Shown: positions 8,875-18,354, numbered from the stretch's first letter. The stretch is DNA of 64,000 nt from UBA3700 sp964478025 (GCA_964478025.1 CAYZGK010000002.1:124001-188000); one strand, 5' to 3'. Numbers and translations: made by a program. The notes: generated by a model from the letters alone, not told the origin.

Positions 8875-10020
8875 ATGAGAATAGGTTTTATAGTAGCAGA
8901 ATATAATCCACTTCATAATGGACATGTTAAGCATATTCAAAAGACAAAAGAGGATCTTCATTGCGACAGTATAGTTGTTGTAATGAGCGGAGATATAGTA
9001 CAACGTGGTGAACTTGCAATAGTAGACAAATACACAAGAGCTACATGGGCAATTGAAGCAGGAGCTGACATGGTAATTGAACTTCCTGTTGAATATACAT
9101 TAGGCTCTGCACAAGTATTTGCAACCGGCGCTAGCAAACTTATATCTTATTTTGATGCTGAAAAATATATCTCATTTGGCTCAGAGTGCGGAAGTACTTA
9201 CGTTTTAGAAAAAGTTGTAGAAATGTTAGATTCTGAAGAAAATCAGGGATATATAAGAGAGTTTTTAAACGAAGGAAATACATACGCAAAAGCAAATGCT
9301 CTTGCCTTTTCAAAATATCTAAATGCACATAATATTGACCAATCAATTGCCTCTATTTTAGATACACCAAATAATATTTTAGGACTTGAATATATTCGTG
9401 CAATCAAATACATGGACGTAAAACCATACACTATAAAAAGAGAAGGTTCATATAATTCATCACTAGATAAAGATAACCCCTCTGCCCTTTCTATAAGAGA
9501 AGCTCTTTATAAAAAAGACCCTATATTTGATATGGTTCCTTCCTTTGTTGCAAAAGATTTAGGAAATGTTAAAGACAACCGCGAAAAATTATTTAGCGTT
9601 ATTAAATATGAACTTTCAAAGAAACAAAACTTAGATAAAATTTTTGGAATGCATGAGGGACTTCATAATAGATTTTTATCCTTCCTATCTAAAAGTTCTA
9701 CCTATGAAGAGTTTATGCAAAATGTAAAAACAAAGAGATTTACAATGACATCTTTATCTCGCTCACTAATGTGCGCCCTTATAGATAACACATACACTTT
9801 AAATCAGGTTTTAGACTTAGATGTAAATTATATAAATGTTTTAGCAATAAAGGATAAAAAACAAAATCTATTATCCACAATTGATACAAATGTTGTTACA
9901 AAACCTAGTGAACTAATGAAATTAAAGGATAGAGTTGATACAACTCTTCAAGACAAATCTGAATCTTTATTTAAGGCAATAAACTATGAATATGAGCCTT
10001 ATATGCGTATTGTGAAATAA
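8875..10020 (+). CDS. tmcAL: tRNA(Met) cytidine acetate ligase TmcAL
   Basis: Forms N4-acetylcytidine at the wobble position of elongator tRNA-Met from acetate and ATP (YlbM family). The nucleotidyltransferase fold is clear: GFIVAEYNPLHNGHVKHI (residues 4-21) with the HxGH-type motif HNGH, then SGDIVQRGE and GAD(M)VIELP. The C-terminal half is the tRNA-binding helical part. 381 residues is near the family norm. SD AAGGAAATTAAACA. It stands alone, with a terminator right after it. Divergence from pta-ackA is notable because acetate is its substrate. Confidence 0.93.
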   Translation: MRIGFIVAEYNPLHNGHVKHIQKTKEDLHCDSIVVVMSGDIVQRGELAIVDKYTRATWAIEAGADMVIELPVEYTLGSAQVFATGASKLISYFDAEKYISFGSECGSTYVLEKVVEMLDSEENQGYIREFLNEGNTYAKANALAFSKYLNAHNIDQSIASILDTPNNILGLEYIRAIKYMDVKPYTIKREGSYNSSLDKDNPSALSIREALYKKDPIFDMVPSFVAKDLGNVKDNREKLFSVIKYELSKKQNLDKIFGMHEGLHNRFLSFLSKSSTYEEFMQNVKTKRFTMTSLSRSLMCALIDNTYTLNQVLDLDVNYINVLAIKDKKQNLLSTIDTNVVTKPSELMKLKDRVDTTLQDKSESLFKAINYEYEPYMRIVK

Positions 10021-10022
10021 AT

Positions 10023-10067
10023 AAAAAAAAGCCAAATCATTAAGGCATCGAAGATTTTGGCTTTTTT
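10023..10067 (+). terminator. Terminator after tmcAL
   Basis: GCCAAA-TC and GATTTTGGC pair (one bulged A) across a 16-base loop, flanked by an A-run and followed by T6. The A-run could let it work on the other strand too. Confidence 0.8.
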
Positions 10068-10176
10068 ATATAATTCATAGGATTTTTAGTAGAACTATCC
10101 CATAAAATATCATATTCACAATTAAATTATAACATTATTTTAACGCATATCAACGCATTTTTTTACTTTTTTTTGC

Positions 10177-10213
10177 AAAAAAAATGCCTCAAGGCTTTTT
10201 CTTGAAGCATTTG
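10177..10213 (-). terminator. Terminator of the hydratase-fcl-rsmD/coaD operon
   Basis: On the minus strand ATGCTTCAAG pairs with CTTGAGGCAT (one wobble) around a 7-base loop and is followed by T8. It lies 20 bases beyond the stop of the coiled-coil gene. The gap between it and the tmcAL terminator (10068-10176) is AT-rich, with two AACGCAT copies and no visible gene. Confidence 0.85.
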
Positions 10214-10232
10214 ACATGTAAAATTATTTCTT

Positions 10233-10739
10233 TTATTGATTACCCATTGGAGGTTGCATATTGTCGTCCATATTTTGTTGTTGATTATATTGTGGGAACA
10301 ATTGAGCCTTCTTTTGCATAATTGCATCAAGTACTTGTCTTGCGCAAATTTCTGCATTATCCATAAATGCACCAACATCTGCGTATGCTTGGTTTGCTAG
10401 ATTATTTGCATAGTTTACTGCATTTTGTGTTGTTTCATAAGCTTCTTTATTAGCTTGATCAATAATTGCACTTTCAGATACTAATTTTTGAGCATCAGCT
10501 TCTGCCTTTTTAATAATTTCATTTGCTCTTGCTTCTGCATCAGCAATTATAGCTTGTGCATTTTTAGTAATATTTCTAGCTTGAGATAATTCACTTGGTA
10601 AGATATCTCTTATTCTTTGTATACACTCTAAACAAGCGGCCTCATCAACCATCTTTAAATCAGACATAAAACCTTTTTTAGCTAAAGTAATTGTTGTCTC
10701 TAACTTCGATAATAATTCTTCAACATTCATTTCTACCAT
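10233..10739 (-). CDS. Coiled-coil protein of unknown function, ATP-synthase-b-like
   Basis: 168 residues. The central part (about 50-145) is a charged, Ala-rich helix (AQAIIADAEARANEIIKKAE) resembling F0 subunit b, V-ATPase subunit H or DivIVA-type coiled coils. The tail is Gln/Asn/Met/Pro-rich (QYNQQQNMDDNMQPPMG). No membrane segment is present, so it is not a true F0 subunit. SD AAGGAGA lies inside the 3' end of rsmD-coaD. Genes of this kind commonly follow rsmD-coaD in clostridia, where the role is undetermined; septum or envelope association is only a guess. Confidence 0.65.
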   Translation of the reverse strand: MVEMNVEELLSKLETTITLAKKGFMSDLKMVDEAACLECIQRIRDILPSELSQARNITKNAQAIIADAEARANEIIKKAEADAQKLVSESAIIDQANKEAYETTQNAVNYANNLANQAYADVGAFMDNAEICARQVLDAIMQKKAQLFPQYNQQQNMDDNMQPPMGNQ

Positions 10740-10741
10740 TT

Positions 10742-11755
10742 CTATTGGTTCTCCTTATATAATTTAACAATAATATTATAAACACATTTTGGAACTAAAT
10801 CCTTAATATTTTCATTATTTATTAAAGCTTGTCTTACTTTTGTAGAACTTATATCTACCTTTTCATCCTTTGCTTTATATAAAATTGTTTCAATATTTCC
10901 ATGCTCTTTATTATACTTTGCCATATCTATTTCATAAGCATAATCAGTATCATTTCTATATCCACGTACTATTATATCAATTTTATGCTCATTTAAATAC
11001 TTAAAAATATATCCATCACAAATATCTACTAAAACATTTGGATAATTAAAGACTGCTTTTTGAACAATCTCTTTTCGTTGCTCTAAAGTAAATAAACTTT
11101 TCTTTGTTTCATTTTGAGCTATTACCACTACAACTTTATCATACTCATTTAGTGCTTTTTCTATTATGTCTAAGTGTCCTTTTGTAATTGGATCAAAGCT
11201 TCCAGTTACTGCACACACTTTATTTGCTAGCTTTATAAAATCAACTTGAATCTTTCCAAAAGTTTTACTCTTTTCAATATAAAATTCTTGAGATAAGGTA
11301 TAATTTCTTTCTATATCGTGTTCGTAAATTATATACCCGCTCTTATCTATTAATTTTCTCTTACCTACAATTAAACATATTTCATTTATACAATCAAGGG
11401 CAAAAGGAGCATCTACAAATATGTAGTCTACACTTCCTTGAATAGAGTTTAAAGTTTCTCTATAATCTCTATTTAAAATCTTATAATTTCCATCTATTCC
11501 TTTTAGGTTATATTTAACAAAATCAAGAGATGTTTTCGATATATCTGAAAAAATAGTTTCACAAGCGCCTCTAGATATAGCCTCTATTCCCATAGAACCA
11601 GTGCCAGCAAATAAGTCTACAAATTTGCTATTCATAACACCAAATTGAATAACATTAAATATGGATTCCTTGACTCTATCTATGGTAGGTCTTACATCCT
11701 TTCCTTCTGGTGCTACTAAATTTTTTCCTCTATATTTTCCGCTTATTACTCGCAA
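10742..11755 (-). CDS. rsmD-coaD: Fused RsmD-CoaD: 16S rRNA m2G966 methyltransferase + phosphopantetheine adenylyltransferase
   Basis: One 337-residue frame joins two enzymes normally made separately. Residues 1-178 are RsmD-like: MRVISGKYRGKNL, RPTIDRVKESIFN and the SAM motif VDLFAGTGSMGIEA (46-59). Residues 179-337 are CoaD: GSFDPITKGHLDIIEKAL with the nucleotidyltransferase TxGH motif at 191-194, VRGYRNDTDYAYE and ISSTKVR. There is no linker and no stop between them. An in-frame GTG (11216-11218) falls where CoaD usually begins but lacks a good SD. The RsmD catalytic (D/N)PP(Y/F) motif reads DAPF (115-118), which is unusual. It overlaps the 5-FTHF cyclo-ligase gene by 10 bases. Confidence 0.92.
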   Translation of the reverse strand: MRVISGKYRGKNLVAPEGKDVRPTIDRVKESIFNVIQFGVMNSKFVDLFAGTGSMGIEAISRGACETIFSDISKTSLDFVKYNLKGIDGNYKILNRDYRETLNSIQGSVDYIFVDAPFALDCINEICLIVGKRKLIDKSGYIIYEHDIERNYTLSQEFYIEKSKTFGKIQVDFIKLANKVCAVTGSFDPITKGHLDIIEKALNEYDKVVVVIAQNETKKSLFTLEQRKEIVQKAVFNYPNVLVDICDGYIFKYLNEHKIDIIVRGYRNDTDYAYEIDMAKYNKEHGNIETILYKAKDEKVDISSTKVRQALINNENIKDLVPKCVYNIIVKLYKENQ

Positions 11756-12288
11756 TTTATTACTCCAAATTCATTTACTATACAATCAAGTTTCACATCA
11801 AACTCTTTTGCTTGTATTTTATCTACTTCCTGACACGCGTACGCTAGTCCTACCTTTAAACAATTCTTTTGCTTAGAAAAGAATCTATCATAGTAACCTT
11901 TGCCTTTTCCTAGTCTATTTAATGCTTTATCATATCCAAGAAGTGGCGTTATACATACATCAAACAAAATGTCACTGTCTAAATATTCTTTTCCAATAGG
12001 CTCTTTTATATTAAATGGTCCAACTTCAAATACTGTATTTTTATCTAACTTTACATATACCATATCATCGCCTATAACTTTTGGCATATAAAGATTAACT
12101 TTTCCCATATAGTAATCTACTATCTTTTTTGTAGATACTTCACTTTTAAGCGAATTGTATATAAGAACATTTCCTTTTATAAAATCAGCATTTACAAGAT
12201 TCTCAAAAATCTTATCATCAAGACAATCTTTGTTTTCCAAAGACTTTAGTTTTTCTTTGATAAGATTTCGTTGGATCTCTTTTTCCAT
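11746..12288 (-). CDS. 5-formyltetrahydrofolate cyclo-ligase
   Basis: ATP-dependent conversion of 5-formyl-THF to methenyl-THF, a folate salvage step. The 180-residue protein carries the family motif GYDKALNRLGKGKGYYDRFF (ATP/Mg binding, about 119-138) and an N-terminal basic helix with KEKLKSLENKD. The N-terminus usually has a conserved RK motif; here it is NLIKEKL. It begins immediately after the hydratase stop and its end overlaps rsmD-coaD, so the unit is translationally coupled. MTHFS family assignment is firm; the symbol varies between genomes. Confidence 0.92.
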   Translation of the reverse strand: MEKEIQRNLIKEKLKSLENKDCLDDKIFENLVNADFIKGNVLIYNSLKSEVSTKKIVDYYMGKVNLYMPKVIGDDMVYVKLDKNTVFEVGPFNIKEPIGKEYLDSDILFDVCITPLLGYDKALNRLGKGKGYYDRFFSKQKNCLKVGLAYACQEVDKIQAKEFDVKLDCIVNEFGVINCE

Positions 12289-14544
12289 TTACATTTGGCT
12301 TTTATAGTAATTAATTAAGCAACCTTGTTTAATAATTTCTCTTTCATCATCTGTAAGTGGATCAATTCTTAATGTTATATCAATAACCTCACCTTTTCTT
12401 ACGATTTTTGCTGGGAATACTAAATCATTATTAACTAACTTTTCTTTAATATTTGGAATAACTATAATATCGTCAATATTAAATTCTGCATCATCACAGA
12501 TAAATGGGAACATACCCCAGTTAATTAAGTTACTTCTATATCTCTTTGTTGCATATTCTCTTGCAATATTACAAACACCACCTAAAACTCTTTGACATGA
12601 TGCAGCTTGCTCTCTTGCAGAACCATCGCCTGGCTTAATTGCAAACACGCCAGAACCTAATGATACGCTTCCCTTAAGTTCAAGTTTAGTAGCTTTAATT
12701 GCAGCTTTATACTCATCACTTAAGTCTTTTTCTCTTCTTTCTAACTCTGATGCATAAACTGCTTTTGCACGAGATACATATTGTGGGTCTTTTCTAGATA
12801 AAGCAAACTCTGCAAGCTTTAATGGATTTGACCTATATGATGAAGTTTCACCTGATGGAATTAATTCATCAGTTGTTGTTACTGGGTCATTTATAACAGA
12901 TGCAAGTTTAACAACAACATTATCTGTTAAATTAATAACTTCTGGCCAATCTCTAATATTTGGACCATATTGAAGTGGTAAATCTTCTTGAGCCTTGCCA
13001 TAACCTTGATAACATCTATTCTTATAGATTGTACTATCAAAATTAAATGCTGGAATTGTGTTATCGTAATCTAAATCCATAGCACTTGTAAGTGCACCAC
13101 CATTTGCAGCTGTTGCAGCAATTGATCTTGCGTCCATTAATGCAACTGATGCAATTTGTCCATTAGCTGGCTTTGATCCTTCTCTATTTTCAAAGTTTCT
13201 TGTTGAATGTCTAATAGATAATGCATTATTAGCAGGAACATCTCCAGCACCAAAACATGGGCCACAGAAACATGTCTTTATAATTGCACCTGAATCAATT
13301 AAATCACCAAGAGCACCTTTTTGTAATAAGTCCTTATAAATTGGAGTAGATGCAGGATATACGCTCATTGTGAACTTTCCTGTTCCTACATACTTTCCTT
13401 TTAAAATTGAAGCAGCTTCAATAATGTTATCATATGTACCACCAGCACATCCTGCGATAACACCTTGCTCTACCATAACTTTTCCATCTTTAATCTTATC
13501 TAAAAGAGAGATTTTTACATTCTTTAATAGTTTGTTTCCGTCTTCTTCAACCTTAGCTAATATATCATGTGGATTTTCTATTACATCCTTTAAGTTATAT
13601 ACATTACTTGGATGGAATGGAAGCGCAATTTGTGGTTCAATTGTAGATAAATCTACATTTACAACTCCATCATAATAAGCCACCTTTTCTGGAGTTATAG
13701 CCTTATAATCATTTAATCTTCCACGTACTGTGTAATAATTTTTAACTTCATCATCATTTGTTTCCCAAATAGAAGATAAACATGTTGTTTCAGTTGTCAT
13801 TACATCAATACCGTTTCTATATTCAATTGGTAAGTTCTTAATACCTTCGCCAACGAATTCCATAACTTTATTCTTAACAAAACCGCATTTAAATACAGCA
13901 CCAATTATAGATAATGCAACGTCTTGAGGTCCTACTCCTTTTCTTGGCTTTCCTGTTAAGTTTATAGCAATAACATCAGGATATTTTATATCATATGTTC
14001 TATTTAATAATTGTTTAACAAGTTCAGGACCACCCTCGCCCATTGCCATTGTACCAAGTGCTCCGTAACGAGTATGAGAGTCACTACCTAAAATCATCTT
14101 GCCACATCCTGACATCATTTCTCTCATATATGTATGAATAACTGCTTGATGAGGAGGAACAAATATACCACCATACTTTTTAGCAGCAGATAATCCAAAT
14201 ACGTGATCATCTTCGTTAATAGTTCCACCTACTGCACATAAAGAATTGTGACAATTAGTTAAAACATAAGGAATTGGGAATTTTTTCAATCCACTTGCCT
14301 TTGCTGTTTGAATGATACCAACATATGTGATGTCATGAGATGCCATTGCATCAAATTTAATTTTTAAAGGAGCACCTTTTTCTGTAACGCCTAGCGTGTT
14401 ATGTGCTTTTAAAATTGAATATGCCATTGTGCCTTTATAGGCTTCATCTAATTCTCTTTTTTGATACCCTTGTTGAATTGCATCATTTTCACTTAGAAAC
14501 TTACCATCAATGTAGTACTTTCCATCTGATATTAACTTAATCAT
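12289..14544 (-). CDS. Aconitase-superfamily hydratase (YbhJ-like)
   Basis: 751 residues, close to E. coli YbhJ, a family annotated only as hydratase. 4Fe-4S ligand cysteines are visible: GCAGGTYDN (first Cys) and CFCGPCFGAGD (CxxC pair). The aconitase motifs ILGSDSHTRYGALGTMAMGEGG and HQAVIHTYMREMMSGCGK are present, as is the swivel domain motif GSKPANGQIASVALMDARSIAATAANGGA. No citrate synthase or isocitrate dehydrogenase is nearby, so a TCA role is not supported by context. SD TAGGAGATATAAG. Substrate unknown. Confidence 0.85.
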   Translation of the reverse strand: MIKLISDGKYYIDGKFLSENDAIQQGYQKRELDEAYKGTMAYSILKAHNTLGVTEKGAPLKIKFDAMASHDITYVGIIQTAKASGLKKFPIPYVLTNCHNSLCAVGGTINEDDHVFGLSAAKKYGGIFVPPHQAVIHTYMREMMSGCGKMILGSDSHTRYGALGTMAMGEGGPELVKQLLNRTYDIKYPDVIAINLTGKPRKGVGPQDVALSIIGAVFKCGFVKNKVMEFVGEGIKNLPIEYRNGIDVMTTETTCLSSIWETNDDEVKNYYTVRGRLNDYKAITPEKVAYYDGVVNVDLSTIEPQIALPFHPSNVYNLKDVIENPHDILAKVEEDGNKLLKNVKISLLDKIKDGKVMVEQGVIAGCAGGTYDNIIEAASILKGKYVGTGKFTMSVYPASTPIYKDLLQKGALGDLIDSGAIIKTCFCGPCFGAGDVPANNALSIRHSTRNFENREGSKPANGQIASVALMDARSIAATAANGGALTSAMDLDYDNTIPAFNFDSTIYKNRCYQGYGKAQEDLPLQYGPNIRDWPEVINLTDNVVVKLASVINDPVTTTDELIPSGETSSYRSNPLKLAEFALSRKDPQYVSRAKAVYASELERREKDLSDEYKAAIKATKLELKGSVSLGSGVFAIKPGDGSAREQAASCQRVLGGVCNIAREYATKRYRSNLINWGMFPFICDDAEFNIDDIIVIPNIKEKLVNNDLVFPAKIVRKGEVIDITLRIDPLTDDEREIIKQGCLINYYKSQM

Positions 14545-14565
14545 CTTATATCTCCTAAAATCTTT

Positions 14566-17500
14566 TTATTTCTTTGTAATTATAATTATATGGACATTAT
14601 CATAACCACTAATATTCACATAACTTACTGAGTATCCAGTATAGTTTTGAGTACTCCATTTAGATTTAGATAATATACTATCCAAATCCTCACAATATAT
14701 CATTACAGCTATACTATCGTTAGATACAAAATCGCCATTTGATGCTTCTTGAACTAAACTACTCAACAAAGCATTATACTCATCAACTGATGTTGTATCA
14801 ATTGAGTAATCGTAAGTTATATTATTATAAACGAATTTTATATTTTTATAAACATCAATTTGACTATCACAAGCTTGGCCCATTTCAAAATATGTGGCCT
14901 TTGTAATTGTATGCTTAGAACTTACACATTCGTCCTCTGTCATTAAGAAGTAGTTGTAATTTGTTGCCTCATAGATACTTGGATTTGTGGATGTACCAAT
15001 GTTGACTCTATAGTTTGCCCATGTAGCATCAGATAAATACCAATTTCCACCTATCTTTAATTTAACCCAAGCATGAGCGCCACCACTAGCTACACCTGTA
15101 AGTTTATGGCATTCAATTCCCATCATATTACAAAGTGCTGAATAAGCGGCTGAAATTCCATTACATACAGCTAAACCATAATTAAATACACCTTCCATAT
15201 AGAAGCATGACCAACCATAAACATCGTTATATGCATCAGTTCCATAAAGAGCGGTTGCATCATCTGCACCTGCGTAATCGTAAACAATTCCATAAGATAA
15301 ATAATCATATATTGCAAGAGCTATTTCGTAATCATTCATGTTTTCATCCAAAATAGTTTTCAAAACTGTTTTCATTTTCTTATACATTGTCTTTAAATCA
15401 TTATTAACAATTACTGGGTTATAACCATTTTCAAGTGCTAAATATAGCTCAATTGAGGTATTTACATTTGCATCCCCTTTATTATTTTTCTCTATAGGGA
15501 ATACATAATCTAAAGCAAGTCCACTTCCTGTGTGTTGAGGAAGATAAGCAAAGTTTTCATAAGTACCATTATCCGCTGCTGTTCTTATTGTTGTAGGCTT
15601 ATTTGCACCTGTATATCTTATGTATAAAATATGACATTGGTCAGGTATTAAGCTGCAAGTAGATTGAGTATAATTCATTCCATAAGATACTGCCTCTGGA
15701 ATGTTGTAATAAACCTCTTGTAATAATCTAATTATAAAATTACCATTTGTTAAGTCGTTATTCATAGTAGTTGGATCGTAAGAACTATCTTTTGAGTAAT
15801 AAGTTGAAGATAAATCAATTTGATCACAATTTGCAGTATCAAAGTCTATACAATAACTAAGTTTTATATATGTTTTATCTGACAATGTTTCTGTTGGAAG
15901 TGAGTCTTTATATAAATACGTATACATTAAAAAGTCATAAAGCTCTTCCCAACTTGTTATATAGAAGTTGCAAGTTTTTCCATATACTGTATATGTATCA
16001 AACATATCTTCAACACCTTCTGCGTATGTTGTTGAAGATAATGAAGAATATAAATTAAGTTTAAATGTTACACTGCTAGCTGAATGCAATATGTTATCGT
16101 AGTATGCTGATACAACTACCTTTTGACCTGCTATTTTTAACTTTCCCGTTGCGTTAAATGAATTACCATTAAATAAATCACTATCGCTTATTGATGTATA
16201 AGTATTTGAATCAATACTTACTTCAAAATAATCTGGAGTAAAATCATAATCCCATGTTACATATACATTTGGGAATGTAGAATCTACATCGATTTTAACA
16301 TTGTATGGATTATATTTTGAGTTATCAGAAATATTAAAATATCCATTAGAAATTCCCTTATCAGTTTGAACCTCAATATAGTGTTTTCCTAGGGATAATT
16401 TATCTAATATTTCACCACTTATTGTAATTTGGCCATCAGATATTGTTGTCTTTACGTTTACATTATCTATACTAACACCTTTAATGCTTGAACTTGAAGT
16501 TGCAGATGTTTGAATAGTATATGATGTAGCACCTTTTAGGTATTGAGATAATGTTAATGTATACGATGTTGTTTCAACTACTGTTACATAGTAATTTAAA
16601 ATATCGCCACTACTTAATGTGAATTTTAATCTTACTTTTTCACCTATTTCAAAATCATTAAAATAATCTGCTTTTACAACTAAAATTGATTTTTCTGAAT
16701 CTATATAATTTACAAAATTATCTGAAGTTAAATTTGAAGATGAAACAACATTATCTTCACTTAGCGTTACACATAAATTCTTTGTATCCCCTTTAGTAAA
16801 ATATAAAGATGGAGCATTTACAACTTCTGTATATTTTGTAGAATCTATTAAATCAGATTCTGTAAACTTTGGATATAAATCAAGGGATGTTGTATATTTT
16901 TTGTTATAAACTAATCGTTCGCTTAATGCACTATCTAAATACCATGCAACAAATACATAACCTGACTTAGTTGCCCTTGGAAGATATGTAGATAAATCTT
17001 TTTCAACATTAAACGTGTCTATTCCTGTTTCTGTTAAACTCTCTCCACTGCTTAAGTGGTAAGTAATATTGTAAGAAACTATGCTCCATGATGGATATAA
17101 ATCTAAATCTCTTAGGTAATTTGTAGAAGCATCATATGCTTCAGTTAAATCTTGATTTAAAAACCATCCATTAAATGTATACCCTTCTTTACTTGGATTT
17201 TCTAGTGTAAGTCCTGAGAAGTACAAATAATACTCGGGATTATTTGAATTATTAACGTTACTATCTATATGGTAATTTACATTAAACTTTGTTTCCTCTA
17301 TCTTTGCATATAGTGTTACAGTATCTAACTTATTTGTATCAGCAAAGCTACATAAACTACTTAAATCTGTATATTTTGTTTTATACGTTGAGTCAAAATA
17401 CCAACCAACAAATGTATATCCTGTTTTTGTTGGAGTATTTATAGTTATAGTATCGGTAACTTTAACGCTAGATATTCCACCATCATCAAAACTTACATCA

Positions 17501-18318
17501 TCTGGAACGCTAAATAAAACATTATATGTTTTAATATCAAATTTTGCGTAAAGCGTTAAATCTTTAGTTAACTTTTCGCCACCTAAATATTCTTCTTTAA
17601 ATTCGCTATCTAAATACCAACCAGAAAACTCATAACCTACTTTACTTGGAGCATAAAGAGTAAGTACTTCATCCTGTTCAATAGCATCTTTATTTAGTGA
17701 ATTATTAGTACCCCCATCAAGTTCATAGTTTATAGAAAAACCATTAATATTCCACTTTGCATAAAGCACAATATTTTTTCTAATTCTACCATAATCTACA
17801 TCCCACTCAATGGTTAAATCCTTATCTAAATACCATCCTAAAAATTCATAACCATCACGTGTTGTTGTTATTTTTGTTTTATCTAAAGTGGCACCATAAC
17901 TATAAGCTTGCATGGCAACTTCACTTCCACCATTTGTTTCAAAAACAACAGCATAAACATCATTAACTGAGCTTTTTAAAACAAATTTTGCATAAACATC
18001 TATATCTTCTGTTATTTCTTTTGTTAAATAGGAATTAGGTTTAACTTCAGAGCTTGTAGAAAATAATTTGTCTAAATACCATCCATCAAAAACATAACCA
18101 TCACGTGTTGGGTCTTTTGGAAATCTAATAAGTTCGTTACCCTTAGATCTAAAAGCAGCGCCATAAAGCTCATAACCGCTTCCACTATCAACATAAAATC
18201 TAATTGTATGTTTTGACGAAGAACTTGAATCTACATCTGTACTACAAGATAAAAATGTAGCCAAAGTTAAGATTAAGCAAAAAACTAGTACTAAATATAG
18301 GATAAACTTTCTTTTCAT
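14566..18318 (-). CDS. Large lipoprotein with six InlB-type repeats and a transglutaminase-like domain
   Basis: 1250 residues. A signal peptide with a Cys at about 26 (TFLSC) indicates a surface lipoprotein. Residues about 35-490 hold six Listeria-Bacteroides (InlB B) repeats, each with a GY.F.GWYLD core and ending in LYAKF/W. An Ig/FN3-like middle contains a segment (PYNVKIDVDSTFPNVYVTWDYD) shared with the lipoprotein at 32592-35375. The C-terminal part is transglutaminase-like, with a plausible triad Cys1052 (AVCNG), His1082 (GAHAW) and Asp1097 (LSDATW). It may cross-link or cleave peptides at the cell surface; the substrate is unknown. It has no SD and a -10 only 7 bases before the ATG. 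Confidence 0.8.
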   Translation of the reverse strand: MKRKFILYLVLVFCLILTLATFLSCSTDVDSSSSSKHTIRFYVDSGSGYELYGAAFRSKGNELIRFPKDPTRDGYVFDGWYLDKLFSTSSEVKPNSYLTKEITEDIDVYAKFVLKSSVNDVYAVVFETNGGSEVAMQAYSYGATLDKTKITTTRDGYEFLGWYLDKDLTIEWDVDYGRIRKNIVLYAKWNINGFSINYELDGGTNNSLNKDAIEQDEVLTLYAPSKVGYEFSGWYLDSEFKEEYLGGEKLTKDLTLYAKFDIKTYNVLFSVPDDVSFDDGGISSVKVTDTITINTPTKTGYTFVGWYFDSTYKTKYTDLSSLCSFADTNKLDTVTLYAKIEETKFNVNYHIDSNVNNSNNPEYYLYFSGLTLENPSKEGYTFNGWFLNQDLTEAYDASTNYLRDLDLYPSWSIVSYNITYHLSSGESLTETGIDTFNVEKDLSTYLPRATKSGYVFVAWYLDSALSERLVYNKKYTTSLDLYPKFTESDLIDSTKYTEVVNAPSLYFTKGDTKNLCVTLSEDNVVSSSNLTSDNFVNYIDSEKSILVVKADYFNDFEIGEKVRLKFTLSSGDILNYYVTVVETTSYTLTLSQYLKGATSYTIQTSATSSSSIKGVSIDNVNVKTTISDGQITISGEILDKLSLGKHYIEVQTDKGISNGYFNISDNSKYNPYNVKIDVDSTFPNVYVTWDYDFTPDYFEVSIDSNTYTSISDSDLFNGNSFNATGKLKIAGQKVVVSAYYDNILHSASSVTFKLNLYSSLSSTTYAEGVEDMFDTYTVYGKTCNFYITSWEELYDFLMYTYLYKDSLPTETLSDKTYIKLSYCIDFDTANCDQIDLSSTYYSKDSSYDPTTMNNDLTNGNFIIRLLQEVYYNIPEAVSYGMNYTQSTCSLIPDQCHILYIRYTGANKPTTIRTAADNGTYENFAYLPQHTGSGLALDYVFPIEKNNKGDANVNTSIELYLALENGYNPVIVNNDLKTMYKKMKTVLKTILDENMNDYEIALAIYDYLSYGIVYDYAGADDATALYGTDAYNDVYGWSCFYMEGVFNYGLAVCNGISAAYSALCNMMGIECHKLTGVASGGAHAWVKLKIGGNWYLSDATWANYRVNIGTSTNPSIYEATNYNYFLMTEDECVSSKHTITKATYFEMGQACDSQIDVYKNIKFVYNNITYDYSIDTTSVDEYNALLSSLVQEASNGDFVSNDSIAVMIYCEDLDSILSKSKWSTQNYTGYSVSYVNISGYDNVHIIIITKK

Positions 18319-18325
18319 ATTATTA

Positions 18326-18354
18326 AATATATATTATTTAATATAATAAGTCAA
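18326..18354 (-). promoter_or_regulatory. Promoter giving a probably leaderless mRNA
   Basis: Minus-strand TTGACT (18349-18354), 17-base spacer, TATATT (18326-18331). The ATG begins at 18318, 7 bases after the -10, where transcription should start. No SD is present. Confidence 0.55.
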
